Made by a program: the position numbers and the translations under genes. From Qipengyuania marincola (GTDB lineage Bacteria; Pseudomonadota; Alphaproteobacteria; Sphingomonadales; Sphingomonadaceae), in contig NZ_JARULC010000003.1 in assembly GCF_029688625.1 (NCBI RefSeq), forward strand, positions 1 through 64,000: 64,000 nt of DNA, read 5' to 3'. The notes beneath the pieces were generated by a model that made no database searches, was not told where the DNA came from, and worked only from the letters and a program-made list of their open reading frames with translations. Below, in pieces: positions 17,716 to 27,338 of this stretch; positions within the stretch are counted from its first letter, which is position 1; each line of letters starts with the position of its first letter.

Positions 17716-18114
17716 TTGGCACTGTTCCAGAGAAAACCGGCAACTGCACAGGCGGAGCGGCGGATCGCACGCCGACATGTCGTGGACTGCGCCGCGCGCC
17801 TGCAGCTTCTGGGTGGAGAACACGCTGGAAAACTCAGCAACTTGTCGATCGACGGGGCGCGGTTCGAAGCATCCGCCCCTCCTGCCGCGGGGGTCTCCGG
17901 ACTGCTCGCCTGGGGCGATCAGGAGCAATGGTGCAAAGTGGTCTGGAGCCGGGATAACAGTTGCGGTGTAGTTTTCGAGCGCAGCATCCCGCAGGCCGTA
18001 GTCGACGCGACCTCCGAGACCGTTGAGGTCGAACCGGGACCAAGCGCCGACTTCAGCAAAATACCGCTTGGGCAGAGGCGCGCACGACGCATGGCAGTGG
18101 TACCCAAGGCTTAG
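17716..18114 (+). CDS. PilZ-domain protein (putative c-di-GMP receptor)
   Basis: A 132-aa soluble protein that is almost entirely one PilZ domain. The arginine motif ERRIARRHVVDC (about 14-25) and the (D/N)xSxxG motif NLSIDGARFE are present; these bind cyclic di-GMP in the family. The start is probably TTG 17716 after a G-rich ribosome site; no ATG fits. It lies between the two arms of the SOS mutagenesis island and overlaps the 3' end of imuB by 4 bp in convergent orientation. No partner gene is next to it. Confidence 0.75.
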   Translation: MALFQRKPATAQAERRIARRHVVDCAARLQLLGGEHAGKLSNLSIDGARFEASAPPAAGVSGLLAWGDQEQWCKVVWSRDNSCGVVFERSIPQAVVDATSETVEVEPGPSADFSKIPLGQRRARRMAVVPKA

Positions 18115-19655
18115 GCACACAAACCCTGCATATACCAATCGGGTGCACCACCACGCCCATCGCCGACGATACCCTGGCGATAAATCCAGTAGCGTCGGCC
18201 ACATTCGTCCTCGATCCTGTAATAGTCGCGCAGGCGCGCAGAACCGCGTTCGCGCCACCATTCGGGTGCGATCCGTTCGGGGCCCTCCACCCGCGCGACT
18301 TCATGTACATGACCGCGCCAGCGAAATCGCTGGGGATAGCCATCGGGCGTGGCGTAGAGCACCGCGATATGCTCCGGCGCATCGAGCATTTTCAGCGGGC
18401 GCGCGTGGAATTCCAAACTGCCCTGCACTAGCGGCTCGGCCTCGAGCGGAGGTTGCCAGCGTTGCGCGCGCTCGGGAATATGACTGGCGAAGGGGACCGG
18501 GCGACTGACCGCCTTGGGGCCGAGTCTGACCGTCAGCCTGTCGATGCAGGCGGCAAGCGAAGTCCCGTGGATTTCGGCACCCGCTTCGATATCGCCCTGC
18601 TCCAGCGCCAGCGGCTCTGCCCAGCTGGCGCGCAGGCGCAACATCTCGATCCCGAAACCGGCATCGATATCGTCGAGCCGTGTGGCGAATAAACGGCAAA
18701 TATGCGCTGGATCGCGTGACGCGGCAGCCATTTCCAGCTGGCGCACCGCTACCTCACCATCGACACGCCACAGGCCCAGTTCGAGCCGCCGTGCACCGAG
18801 CCCCTTGCCCTCCAGTTCGCGTGCCATGTCGACGGCAAGATCGCCGACTACCTGATCCAGTAGCGCGCGGTGGCGAATCGGTTCCATCAGGCGGCGCTGG
18901 ACGAGCGGCATCTGCTGCGGGATGACCGGAAGAAGCGGTTCGGGCACCCGGCCGAGCAGCTGGTCGAGCCGGATCAGCGGATTGGCCGCGGGCGACTTGC
19001 GGTTGCGGAACCGCCGGTGCAGCGCGTCGCGACCGATCATAGTGATATCCCCGATCCGCTTGAGGCCGAGGCGACGCAATACCGTCAGCACATCGCTGTC
19101 GAGGCGCAGTGCAGCTACTGGCAGATCCGATAAGGCCCGCTCTATATCGGCATCGACGATTGCGGCAGGCGGGCCGTAGTGTGCCAGCGCCCATGCCGCT
19201 CCCGCAGTGGGCGCGATGGCCGCCCGAAGGGCGAGGTGGCGCTGGTCGAAGGCGGCGGACACATCGTCGAGCAGGGCCCCTTCCCCCCCGAACAGATGCG
19301 GCACCGCGGTCACGTCGACCAGCACGCCGTCGGGCGCATCCATCGCCGACCATGGCCCCCAGCGACGCGCCCAGGCAGCGAGCTTTTCGAGGAATGCCAG
19401 GTCACCTGCCGGGTCGGATGGGGCGGTCGCGATTTCAGGGCACAGCGTGCGTACGTCGGCCAGCATCATACCGGCTCTCGCCCCTGCCGTCTTCCCTGCA
19501 CGATTGGCCGCTTCGATGCGCGGGCCGTGTGCGGTTTCGGCAATCAGGACAAGGGGCCTGTCATCGAATTCGCGGCGGTCTGGCGAGCCCTGTCGCCAGC
19601 GATCGATTGCCATCGCCGGAAGCCAGATTGAAAGAATGCGCCGCGATCCGGCCAT
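18111..19655 (-). CDS. imuB: ImuB, Y-family DNA polymerase-like mutasome subunit
   Basis: A 514-aa protein with a Y-family polymerase fold but without the catalytic carboxylates. Where active enzymes have the SxDE motif, this one reads DAPDGVLVDVT, as in known ImuB proteins. ImuB is a non-catalytic hub linking the beta clamp, ImuA and DnaE2. Thumb and little-finger regions are recognisable by pattern (RLGLKRIGDITMIGRDALHRRF for the HhH thumb). The gene starts 9 bp after imuA. Its stop overlaps the convergent PilZ gene by 4 bp. Confidence 0.92.
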   Translation of the reverse strand: MAGSRRILSIWLPAMAIDRWRQGSPDRREFDDRPLVLIAETAHGPRIEAANRAGKTAGARAGMMLADVRTLCPEIATAPSDPAGDLAFLEKLAAWARRWGPWSAMDAPDGVLVDVTAVPHLFGGEGALLDDVSAAFDQRHLALRAAIAPTAGAAWALAHYGPPAAIVDADIERALSDLPVAALRLDSDVLTVLRRLGLKRIGDITMIGRDALHRRFRNRKSPAANPLIRLDQLLGRVPEPLLPVIPQQMPLVQRRLMEPIRHRALLDQVVGDLAVDMARELEGKGLGARRLELGLWRVDGEVAVRQLEMAAASRDPAHICRLFATRLDDIDAGFGIEMLRLRASWAEPLALEQGDIEAGAEIHGTSLAACIDRLTVRLGPKAVSRPVPFASHIPERAQRWQPPLEAEPLVQGSLEFHARPLKMLDAPEHIAVLYATPDGYPQRFRWRGHVHEVARVEGPERIAPEWWRERGSARLRDYYRIEDECGRRYWIYRQGIVGDGRGGAPDWYMQGLCA

Positions 19656-19664
19656 GTCGCACGG

Positions 19665-20492
19665 TCAGCCCCGCGCGATTAGCGGACGCGTTGCCGCCTC
19701 GCCGAAGAACGCTCGCCCGATCGAACCGCCAGTCGAAGGAACATCGCGACCCTGTCCCGCACGACGTGCAGACAACGATCCGCCCGTTTGCGACAACACC
19801 CAGTGTCCCGGCGCATGCGAACGCGCACGGAAAAGTTCCGCCTGCCATGCCGGCTGGCCCGGGGCCTGCGCATTCCATCGGGGCGTGTCTGAACGTGCCG
19901 AGGTCACCTCCCAACGCATCCGGGCAGACGAGAGGTCTCGCGCGGCGTCCAGGCGCACGAGGTACAGCGGTACACCATGCTTTTGCGCCGCCAGCGTCAA
20001 CCGGCGTGAAGCGGTGAAATCGAGCGAACGAGGATTGCCCGCGACCTCTCCGATGACGAAAGCGAGATCGCGACAGCGCAGCCCTTCTTCCAGCGCGAAG
20101 AGCGCGTCTTCGGGCTTTTCGGCCAGCACATGAACAATGCGCGATTGCAATTCGCGGGGCAAGCCCGCGCGATAGGGGCGCCCGCCGATCCTTGCCGCAT
20201 CGCGGGTCTGCACCCACAGCACGCTGCGCCGGTCCTCTGCTTCCTGCCCTGCCGGGCGAGGCAGGTGCTGCAGGTCGTCCAGTGCGAGCGCCAACGCCAC
20301 CCCTGCACCGGCCGCTTCGCGCGAGGAGGCGAAAACCTCGTTATGCAGTGCCGCCCCTTGCCGCATTGCAAGGCCGGGACGCCAGCGTGCACTCCGCTGG
20401 GCGGACAGGGCCGCGACGTCCGCGAAGGATGCCAGCGGCAGAGCGGCCTGATCGGCCGAGCGATCGGTAAGAGACATAGTGGAGCGACTCAT
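19665..20492 (-). CDS. imuA: ImuA, RecA-like SOS mutagenesis accessory protein
   Basis: A 275-aa protein with a RecA/SulA-like fold that acts with ImuB and DnaE2 in SOS mutagenesis. No intact Walker A is apparent, as is usual for ImuA. The Walker-B-like strand CRDLAFVIGEV and the C-terminal LYLVRLDAARDLSSARMRWEV match family patterns. The ATG at 20492 lies 2 bp from a LexA box, as with the radical SAM gene. A second ATG five codons in (20477) is a weaker option because neither has a Shine-Dalgarno. imuB follows 9 bp downstream. Confidence 0.9.
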   Translation of the reverse strand: MSRSTMSLTDRSADQAALPLASFADVAALSAQRSARWRPGLAMRQGAALHNEVFASSREAAGAGVALALALDDLQHLPRPAGQEAEDRRSVLWVQTRDAARIGGRPYRAGLPRELQSRIVHVLAEKPEDALFALEEGLRCRDLAFVIGEVAGNPRSLDFTASRRLTLAAQKHGVPLYLVRLDAARDLSSARMRWEVTSARSDTPRWNAQAPGQPAWQAELFRARSHAPGHWVLSQTGGSLSARRAGQGRDVPSTGGSIGRAFFGEAATRPLIARG

Positions 20493-20494
20493 AT

Positions 20495-20509
20495 GTTCTT
20501 ATTATGTTC
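20495..20509 (-). promoter_or_regulatory. LexA (SOS) box of imuA-imuB
   Basis: GTTC-TTATTAT-GTTC on the plus strand is an exact GTTC-N7-GTTC box ending 2 bp before the imuA ATG, the same geometry as at the radical SAM operon. On the minus strand the N7 contains an A/T-rich -10-like segment (ATAATA or TAATAA). TTGCGA about 18 bp upstream is a possible -35. Confidence 0.85.
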
Positions 20510-20611
20510 CAATCCGGATCGATTCGCAATCGCTCCCGCCAAACTCTCGCCGATACGGAACGCCTCCCCATCCACGAACGTTGGCAGGAAAACATGTGAA
20601 AGGACCACTTG

Positions 20612-21097
20612 ATGAAACATGCCGCCGGAAACCCCGACAAGCTCAAGACCGAATTCTGGAAAGCCATGGCGGATTCGCCCTTTGTCTTTCTTGAACTCGA
20701 CGGACGACCTGACACCGCCGTTCCCATGACTGCGCAGCTCGACAAGGATGCCAACAGCTCGATCTGGTTCTTCACACACAAGAAAAGCGATTTCGCCCAG
20801 CTCGGCGCTGCTACCGCGACCTTCGCAGGCAAGGGGCATGAAATGTTTGCCCGCTTTGGCGGCAAGCTGGCTGTCGAAACCAGCAAGGAACGCTTCGACC
20901 ATTTCTGGAACAATTTCGTCGAGGCCTGGTACGACGGCGGCAAGAACGATCCCGACATCCTGTTCCTGCGCATGGACCTCGGAACGGCAGAAATATGGAA
21001 CGGTGATCTAGGCGTCCTCAATACGGCCAAGATGGCACTCGGCATGAACGTGCATGACGAAGCCGAAGAACAGCATGCCGAGAAGGTCGACCTCTAA
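20612..21097 (+). CDS. Pyridoxamine 5'-phosphate oxidase-family (general stress protein-like) flavin protein
   Basis: A 161-aa split-barrel protein of the COG3871 type, which usually binds FMN or F420-like cofactors. The central motif SSIWFFTHKKSDFAQLG and the C-terminal TAEIWNGDLGVLNTAKMALG match 'general stress protein 26'-like members. The ATG at 20612 follows a GAAAGGA ribosome site, and an upstream TTG is less likely. The substrate is unknown. A rho-independent terminator separates it from the convergent permease gene. Confidence 0.8.
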   Translation: MKHAAGNPDKLKTEFWKAMADSPFVFLELDGRPDTAVPMTAQLDKDANSSIWFFTHKKSDFAQLGAATATFAGKGHEMFARFGGKLAVETSKERFDHFWNNFVEAWYDGGKNDPDILFLRMDLGTAEIWNGDLGVLNTAKMALGMNVHDEAEEQHAEKVDL

Positions 21098-21130
21098 ACG
21101 GGTCCTTCTCCAAATGACCTGTAAAAACGA

Positions 21131-21160
21131 AAGGGCCGCCCTTGCCGGGCGGCCTTTTCT
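21131..21160 (+). terminator. Bidirectional rho-independent terminator
   Basis: An 8-bp GC-rich stem (GGCCGCCC with GGGCGGCC) and 5-nt loop is followed by TTTTCT on the plus strand and an A/T run on the other side. It lies between two convergent genes and can serve both. Confidence 0.85.
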
Positions 21161-21162
21161 CG

Positions 21163-22746
21163 TCAGTCGGCGCTGGCAGACGGGTGGATCGGCACCATGG
21201 TTTCCTCGCCCGCGACATCATCGACCACTTCAATGATTCCTTTGCCCAGATGACTGCTGCGGCGACTGTAGCCGAAATAGACTATCAGGCCGATCGCGGA
21301 CCATACCGGCAGGACCAGCATCGCCTCCAGCGGGAGGTTGAGGAACAGGAAAGCGCAGCCTGCGATTGTCGCCGGCCCGACGAACCACAGCGCCGGGGTG
21401 CGAAAGTCGCGCTTGCGGTCGGGCGCTGTTCGACGCAGGACCATCACCGCGACCGCCACCATCAGGAAAGCATAAAGCGTGCCGGCATTGGCAATATCCG
21501 CCAACTGCCCAACCGGGAAGAATGCCGCACCGACTGCGACGATCGCGCCGGTCAAGGCGGTGACCACATAGGGCGTCTTCCATCGCGGATGGACCTTGGA
21601 CAGGCCTGCGGGCAGCAGCCCGTCCCTGCTCATCACGAAGAAGATGCGTGTTTGCGCAAACAGCAAGACAAGGATGACCGAGGGAAGTGCCAGGAAGGCC
21701 GCGATGCCGAGCATGTTGCCGATCCCGGAGAACCCGATCTGGCGCAGGACATGAGCGAGCGCCTCGTCTGAGCAGACGAGGGCATCGGCATAAAGTGGGA
21801 GAGCGCATTGCCGGGCAAGTTCTTCCGACCCCGCAGGAAACGGAATGCCGCCCGGCCCCATGATAGGCTGCCCGCCAATGGTGCCGATCGCGCCCGCCGC
21901 GACCAGGATGTAGAAAACCGTGCAAAATACCAGCGACCCGACCAGGCCGATGGGAACATTGCGTTGCGGATCCTTGGTCTCCTCCGCCGCCGTTGAGACG
22001 GCATCGAAGCCGACATAGGCGAAAAAGATCGTCGCGGCGGCCCCTACCGCCCCGACCCCGGTGCCGAACCCGCCGAAAATCCCTGCAGGTAGGAACGGGT
22101 TGAATTGGTCGGGATCGAAATAGGCGCTGGTCAGTGTGAGCCCGATAAAGGCGGTCAGTGCCGTAACCTTGATAGCCACGAGCACCGCATTGACCTTGGC
22201 GCTTTCGCTGGTGCCGATCATCAGCAGCCAAGTCACCAGCAGGGCGATCACCAGCGCGGGCAGGTTGATCAACCCTCCCGGCTCTCCCCCAAGAGCGAGC
22301 GGCCCGGCTGACAGCCATTGCGGAAGGTTGATACCGAGAAACTCATTGAGGATCGTGCCGGAGAAATACCCGGACCAACCAACCGAAACCGCCGATGCAG
22401 CAATCGCGTACTCCAGGATCAGCGCCCATCCGACCGTCCAGGCCAGCAATTCCCCCATTGTCGCGTAGCTATAGGTGTAGGCTGATCCTGCCACAGGGAT
22501 CATGGCAGCGATTTCCGCATAGCAAAGCGCTGCGACCACGCAGACGGCACCCGCGATAACGAAGGCCAGCATCAGACCCGGCCCCGCCTTCTGCGCCCCG
22601 GCAGCGGTAAGGACGAAGATCCCTGTCCCGATGATGCAGCCGATACCGAACAGCATCAATTGCCATGCGCCAAGCGAACGGTGCAGCGATTTCCTTTGCG
22701 CCGCCGCGAGAATTGCGTCGAGCGGCTTCACTCTGTCGAGGATCAT
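21163..22746 (-). CDS. APC-family amino acid permease
   Basis: A 527-aa inner-membrane protein with about 12 or more hydrophobic segments. The first-helix motif IGCIIGTGIFVLTA is the substrate and ion-binding loop of APC transporters. The layout (conserved YAEIAAMIPVAGSAYTYSY after helix 2) resembles the cationic amino-acid transporter (CAT/YfnA) branch. The substrate cannot be settled from sequence. It sits 102 bp downstream of a second sodium-dependent transporter on the same strand. Confidence 0.88.
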   Translation of the reverse strand: MILDRVKPLDAILAAAQRKSLHRSLGAWQLMLFGIGCIIGTGIFVLTAAGAQKAGPGLMLAFVIAGAVCVVAALCYAEIAAMIPVAGSAYTYSYATMGELLAWTVGWALILEYAIAASAVSVGWSGYFSGTILNEFLGINLPQWLSAGPLALGGEPGGLINLPALVIALLVTWLLMIGTSESAKVNAVLVAIKVTALTAFIGLTLTSAYFDPDQFNPFLPAGIFGGFGTGVGAVGAAATIFFAYVGFDAVSTAAEETKDPQRNVPIGLVGSLVFCTVFYILVAAGAIGTIGGQPIMGPGGIPFPAGSEELARQCALPLYADALVCSDEALAHVLRQIGFSGIGNMLGIAAFLALPSVILVLLFAQTRIFFVMSRDGLLPAGLSKVHPRWKTPYVVTALTGAIVAVGAAFFPVGQLADIANAGTLYAFLMVAVAVMVLRRTAPDRKRDFRTPALWFVGPATIAGCAFLFLNLPLEAMLVLPVWSAIGLIVYFGYSRRSSHLGKGIIEVVDDVAGEETMVPIHPSASAD

Positions 22747-22848
22747 ATGTGCGTGCAGGCTCCACCGGATCGCCGCGGAAACCTCCCCGCTCGGACAGCC
22801 GGAAGCTGCCGATTACTCGGAAATTTTGCGGTCGCCTAGCGCAAAATG

Positions 22849-24279
22849 TCAGGAGGGCAGAATGCTGGGGAACAATCCGGTCACGAGGATAATCGCCACT
22901 GCGATCGGGCACAGCCACGCGATGAGAAACCGCCAGATGCCAAAAGCCACCGGCGAAAGGCCGGTGGTCGAGCGCAGCAGCGTCGTGTCGGCCTTCCATC
23001 CGATGAAGATCGAGGTGAGCAAGGCGCCGATCGGCAGCATGACCTTGCCGGTAAATCCATCGACCGTGTCGAGAATGTCGGTGTTTTCGAACAACGACCA
23101 GAAGCCGAGTGGCCGGACATCGGCCCACACATTGTAGCCCAGCAGGCAGGCGATCCCGATCACGAAGGCGCCGCCGCCGAAGATCAAGGCCGACTTGTGG
23201 CGACTCCAGCCGCGCTCGCCGATACCCCAAGCAGTCGGCACTTCGAGCAACGAAATCGAGCTGGTGATCGCAGCCACGAGGATCAGGACGAAGAACAGGA
23301 AACCGAACAGCGCCCCGGCCGGCATGGTCTGGAAAGCGAACGGCAGCGTCTGGAACACCAGCGTCGGCCCCGCCGCAGGATCGAGCCCGACTGCCAGCAC
23401 GATCGGGAAAATCATGAGGCCCGCAAGCAATGCCACGCTCGTATCGGCAAGTGCGATGAGCGCCGAAGTCGGCCCCAGTCCGCTACCTTCCTTGATGTAA
23501 GACCCATAAGTGATGAGTCCGGCAACGCCGAGCGACAGTGAGAAAAGTGCCTGTCCCAGCGCCGAGTTCATCACTTGCGGAGTCAGTTTTGACCAGTCGG
23601 GTGTGAAAAGGAATGTGACGGCATCACCGATATCGCCCTCGATCGCCCCGTAAACCACGAGGCCGACAAGCAGGACGAAAAACAGTGGCATCAGATAGGT
23701 TGCCGCCTTTTCGATGCCCGAGCTCACGCCGCGCGCGACGATGAACAAGGTGAGGCCCATAAAAGCGAAGTGCATCGCGAGCAGGAGGCCGGGATTGGCG
23801 AACATGTCACCGAGGCGCTGCTGGATCTGCGCCTCGTCTTCGCCCACCAAGGCCCCCCGGAACGGGTCGCCGGACATGATGGCATCGACCAGATCGGCCC
23901 CCATGACGCCTGAATAATAGAGCACCCAACCCGCTACGACCGAGTAGAAGGAGACGATAAGAAAAGCCGCCAGCGCCCCGATGCCGCCGAAGATCGACCA
24001 TGCAGGCGATGCGTTGGACTGGCCAGCTACCCTGCGGATGGAACCCACTGCATCGGTCTGGCCTACGCGACCGATGAAAATCTCGGAAAGCACCAGGGGC
24101 AGGCCAAGGAGGAAAACGCAGGCAATGTAGAAGAGGACGAAGGCACCGCCACCGCTTTCGCCCGCAAGGGTCGGAAACCGCCAGATATTGCCAAGACCTA
24201 CGGCAGCTCCCACCGATGCCAGAATGAAAGCCGAGCGGGATGACCAGCCTTCGCCGGTCGAAGTGGTGGTGGCGACCAT
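22849..24279 (-). CDS. Neurotransmitter:sodium symporter-family transporter
   Basis: A 476-aa inner-membrane NSS/SNF protein with the helix-1 signature [21 protein letters not shown], whose backbone binds sodium and the amino-acid substrate in LeuT. About 11-12 membrane segments are expected. The start ATG 24279 is divergent from panB across a 122-bp gap. Substrate unknown; small amino acids are typical for bacterial members. Confidence 0.9.
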   Translation of the reverse strand: MVATTTSTGEGWSSRSAFILASVGAAVGLGNIWRFPTLAGESGGGAFVLFYIACVFLLGLPLVLSEIFIGRVGQTDAVGSIRRVAGQSNASPAWSIFGGIGALAAFLIVSFYSVVAGWVLYYSGVMGADLVDAIMSGDPFRGALVGEDEAQIQQRLGDMFANPGLLLAMHFAFMGLTLFIVARGVSSGIEKAATYLMPLFFVLLVGLVVYGAIEGDIGDAVTFLFTPDWSKLTPQVMNSALGQALFSLSLGVAGLITYGSYIKEGSGLGPTSALIALADTSVALLAGLMIFPIVLAVGLDPAAGPTLVFQTLPFAFQTMPAGALFGFLFFVLILVAAITSSISLLEVPTAWGIGERGWSRHKSALIFGGGAFVIGIACLLGYNVWADVRPLGFWSLFENTDILDTVDGFTGKVMLPIGALLTSIFIGWKADTTLLRSTTGLSPVAFGIWRFLIAWLCPIAVAIILVTGLFPSILPS

Positions 24280-24401
24280 TATCGTCTTTTCCTCTCTGGA
24301 CGGCGGCCCCTCTGCCGCCCGTTCCCGTGGGCGCCCTTAAACACATAATCGGACTGGATTCCAAGCGCCGCTTTGCCTTCGCTCCCCGGCTTGCTAGGGG
24401 C

Positions 24402-25280
24402 ATGTCAATGTCCACGACCTTCCAACTCGATACATCGACCAGCCGGGCGAATCCCACGCCGCAACCGATGAAGCGCCTCACCGTGCCCAAAATCAGGGCG
24501 CACAAGAAAGGCGGCACGGTCGAGCAACCGCTCGTGATGCTGACCGCCTACACGGCGCGCCAGGCACAGTTGCTGGACGCGCATTGCGATATCCTGCTCG
24601 TCGGCGACTCTCTCGGGCAGGTCATTTACGGTCTGCCCTCGACGATACCCGTCACTATGGAAATGATGGCCAATCATGCCGCAGCTGTCGTGCGCGGCAG
24701 TTACCACGCGGTCGTGGTGGTAGACATGCCCTTCGGCTCCTATGAGGCATCGAAAGAACAGGCGTTCGAAAGCGCGGCCTATCTCCTGAAGCAATCGGGC
24801 GCTGCGGCGGTCAAGCTGGAAGGCGGGGCGCAGATGGCCGAAACAGTGGCATTCCTGAACCAGCGCGGCATCCCTGTGATGGGACATGTCGGCCTTACCC
24901 CGCAGGCGGTGAATGTGCTGGGCGGATACATGGCACGTGGGCGCAGCGAGGCCGAGGCTGAAAAGATCGTCTCGGACGCGCGTGCGCTCGACGAGGCAGG
25001 CACCTTTGCCATCGTTATCGAGGGCGTCGTCGAACCCATCGCTATCGAGACGACCAAGGCTGTCTCCTGCCCAACAATCGGCATTGGCGCCTCGGCGCAA
25101 TGCGATGGCCAGGTTCTCGTTACCGAAGACATGCTCGGAATGTTCGAACGCGTCCCGCGCTTCGTAAAGAAATACGCGGCGATCGGCGACGTGATCGAGA
25201 AAACCGTCGCCCAGTATGCCGAGGAGGTGCGTTCGCGAAGCTTCCCCGGTCCAGACCAGACTTACCAGCCGATAAGCTGA
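24402..25280 (+). CDS. panB: 3-methyl-2-oxobutanoate hydroxymethyltransferase PanB
   Basis: First committed enzyme of pantothenate synthesis; it transfers a hydroxymethyl group from methylene-THF to ketoisovalerate. The 292-aa protein has metal-ligand regions VGDSLGQV and KLEGG, and the C-terminal GIGAS motif. The open frame extends 54 codons upstream, but those codons overlap the NSS promoter region and lack PanB features. ATG 24402 (or 24408) after AGGGGC is chosen. The DUF475 gene follows 14 bp later. panC is not in the window. Confidence 0.95.
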   Translation: MSMSTTFQLDTSTSRANPTPQPMKRLTVPKIRAHKKGGTVEQPLVMLTAYTARQAQLLDAHCDILLVGDSLGQVIYGLPSTIPVTMEMMANHAAAVVRGSYHAVVVVDMPFGSYEASKEQAFESAAYLLKQSGAAAVKLEGGAQMAETVAFLNQRGIPVMGHVGLTPQAVNVLGGYMARGRSEAEAEKIVSDARALDEAGTFAIVIEGVVEPIAIETTKAVSCPTIGIGASAQCDGQVLVTEDMLGMFERVPRFVKKYAAIGDVIEKTVAQYAEEVRSRSFPGPDQTYQPIS

Positions 25281-25294
25281 TTACCGGACAATTT

Positions 25295-26365
25295 ATGGAT
25301 ACGCTGCTTCGCTATTACGCGTTTTCGCTCGGCTTTACGGCCGTCTGCCTCGGCCTAGGGGCCTGGTATGGCTGGGCTAGCAGCGGCACGATCGGCGGCA
25401 TGCTGTCGGTCCTGTGGATCGTGATCGTGCTATCGATCCTCGAGGTTTCTCTGAGTTTCGACAATGCAGTGGTCAATGCCACCGTGCTGCGCGACATGGA
25501 TCCGGTCTGGCAGCAGCGCTTTCTGACTATCGGCATATTGATCGCGGTATTCGGCATGCGCATTGTCTTCCCGATCGCTATTGTCGCCATTGCCGCGCAG
25601 GTCGGCCCGATCGAGGCCGTCTCACTGTCCTTGAACGATCCGGCCGAATACGAGCGGATCGTGTCGGAGGCCCATGTCGGGATCGCCGGGTTCGGGGGAG
25701 CCTTCCTGGCGATGGTCGGCCTCACCTTCTTCTTCGACAATGACAAGGAAGTGCACTGGATTTCCGCGATCGAGAAAGCGATCAACAAGTTCTCGAACGT
25801 CCCTGCGGTGGAGATCGGGCTTGTCCTCGTTCTCGTCTATACCGTGTCGACCGCACTACCTGCAGACGACACGATCACCTTTTTGACGGCCGCGATCCTC
25901 GGCCTTGTCACCTTTATTGCCGTGCACGCGATAGCGGCCATCATCGAAGAGCGCGAAGCAGCCAAGAAAGCTGCGGGCGAGATCGTCAAATCGGGTCTCG
26001 GAGGTTTTCTCTACCTCGAAGTGCTCGACGCGAGCTTCAGCTTCGACGGTGTTATCGGGGCCTTCGCCTTGTCGAATAACATGATCGTAATCGCGCTCGG
26101 CCTGTCGGTCGGCGCCATGTTCGTGCGCTCGATGACCATCCATCTGGTACGCACCGGTACGTTGGCGCAGTATCGTTATCTCGAGCATGGCGCTTTCTGG
26201 GCAATCATTGTGCTGGGGATCATCATGCTGCTGTCCGCGCGCTACCATATCCCCGAAACGATCACGGGCCTGCTCGGCGCTGTTCTGATCGGCCTCAGCT
26301 TCTGGTGGTCGGTGCGGCACAATCGCCGCTATCCGCATGACGCGGTGACACAGCCAGCCGACTAG
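25295..26365 (+). CDS. DUF475/TerC-like integral membrane protein
   Basis: A 356-aa protein with about nine hydrophobic segments. Acidic residues within membrane segments (VSLSFDNAVVNA, LDASFSFDGVIGAFALSNN) repeat in two halves, the pattern of the TerC/DUF475 superfamily, whose members are linked to metal-ion handling. The start at ATG 25295 follows panB by 14 bp; a longer frame begins inside panB but is unlikely. The last 71 bp overlap the convergent bile-acid symporter-like gene. Function unknown. Confidence 0.8.
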   Translation: MDTLLRYYAFSLGFTAVCLGLGAWYGWASSGTIGGMLSVLWIVIVLSILEVSLSFDNAVVNATVLRDMDPVWQQRFLTIGILIAVFGMRIVFPIAIVAIAAQVGPIEAVSLSLNDPAEYERIVSEAHVGIAGFGGAFLAMVGLTFFFDNDKEVHWISAIEKAINKFSNVPAVEIGLVLVLVYTVSTALPADDTITFLTAAILGLVTFIAVHAIAAIIEEREAAKKAAGEIVKSGLGGFLYLEVLDASFSFDGVIGAFALSNNMIVIALGLSVGAMFVRSMTIHLVRTGTLAQYRYLEHGAFWAIIVLGIIMLLSARYHIPETITGLLGAVLIGLSFWWSVRHNRRYPHDAVTQPAD

Positions 26366-27299
26366 CGATTGGGGCCGCCACCACAAGCTGCGCGAAATGG
26401 TACAGCAGTAGCGCGATCACGATAAAGCCGGCGTCGCTTGGCGCGAAAAGAATGGTCGCCAGCGGCGCGCCGACCGCCGCGCTTTTCTGAGCGCCGGCGA
26501 ACAGGAACGCGATCCTGTCGCCGCGCGTGAGCCTCAGCACGCCCGATGCGAACCAAGCTCCGGCATTGGCAATCGCCAGAAACACAAGAACGAGAAGGAG
26601 GATGACAAGCCAGTCTACACCACTCAGGCGTTGCCAGATGCCCTGTTCGACCGCGCCCGAGAATGCGACGTAGACGGCTGCGGCAATGGCAAACCTGTCC
26701 ACCCAGGCGATCTTTTGCCTGTGCCGGCCGATGAATTGCTTCGCATGCGTTTGGAGCAATTGCCCAATGGCGAAAGGCAGGACCAGCAAGATCATGATCT
26801 TACCGATCACCTCAAAACCGACGGCGCCGCTGCCGCTTCCTCCGAGAGCCAGAAAGATCGGCACGGTCACGAAAACGCCCAGAATATTGAGCAGGGCGGC
26901 ACCGACGACCGACAGGGCGATATTGCCACCTGCCAGCGAAGTATAGGAGGTGGCCGACTGCACAGTGGACGGCAGAGTTCCGAGATAGAGGAACCCCAGG
27001 GCCACCGCAGGAGCGAGGGTTTGCGCCCCGATGGTAGCCAGAGCCAGCCCACCAAGCGACATGGCACCGAACACCCACAAGACCAGCGGTAGCAAGAAGC
27101 GCCAGTTTCTGACGCCCATAGCGATTTCGCTACGCGCTATTCGCAACCCATTGAGCAGAAACAGGATGAAGATAGCGGCGTTCGCAACTGCCTGCGCGGC
27201 CGCCCGGCCTTCCCCGATGGCAGGAACAATCGCAGCTAGCGCGACTGCACCCGCAAGCATACGCAGCATGGGATCGGCAAGAACGGTTCGCAAAGCCAT
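26295..27299 (-). CDS. Bile acid:sodium symporter-family (SBF-like) transporter
   Basis: A 334-aa protein with about ten membrane segments and the family-typical stretch LGTLPSTVQSATSYTSLAGGN in the core. It belongs to the SBF_like (PF13593) branch, widespread in bacteria and without an assigned substrate. The C-terminal 23 codons lie in the overlap with the DUF475 gene. The tail RHADSGDCAAPTTRS is polar and may be expendable. Confidence 0.82.
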   Translation of the reverse strand: MALRTVLADPMLRMLAGAVALAAIVPAIGEGRAAAQAVANAAIFILFLLNGLRIARSEIAMGVRNWRFLLPLVLWVFGAMSLGGLALATIGAQTLAPAVALGFLYLGTLPSTVQSATSYTSLAGGNIALSVVGAALLNILGVFVTVPIFLALGGSGSGAVGFEVIGKIMILLVLPFAIGQLLQTHAKQFIGRHRQKIAWVDRFAIAAAVYVAFSGAVEQGIWQRLSGVDWLVILLLVLVFLAIANAGAWFASGVLRLTRGDRIAFLFAGAQKSAAVGAPLATILFAPSDAGFIVIALLLYHFAQLVVAAPIASRLAVSPRHADSGDCAAPTTRS

Positions 27300-27338
27300 C
27301 GGAGCGCTCTGTGCCTTGGCTTGGCGCTTGTCGAGCCT

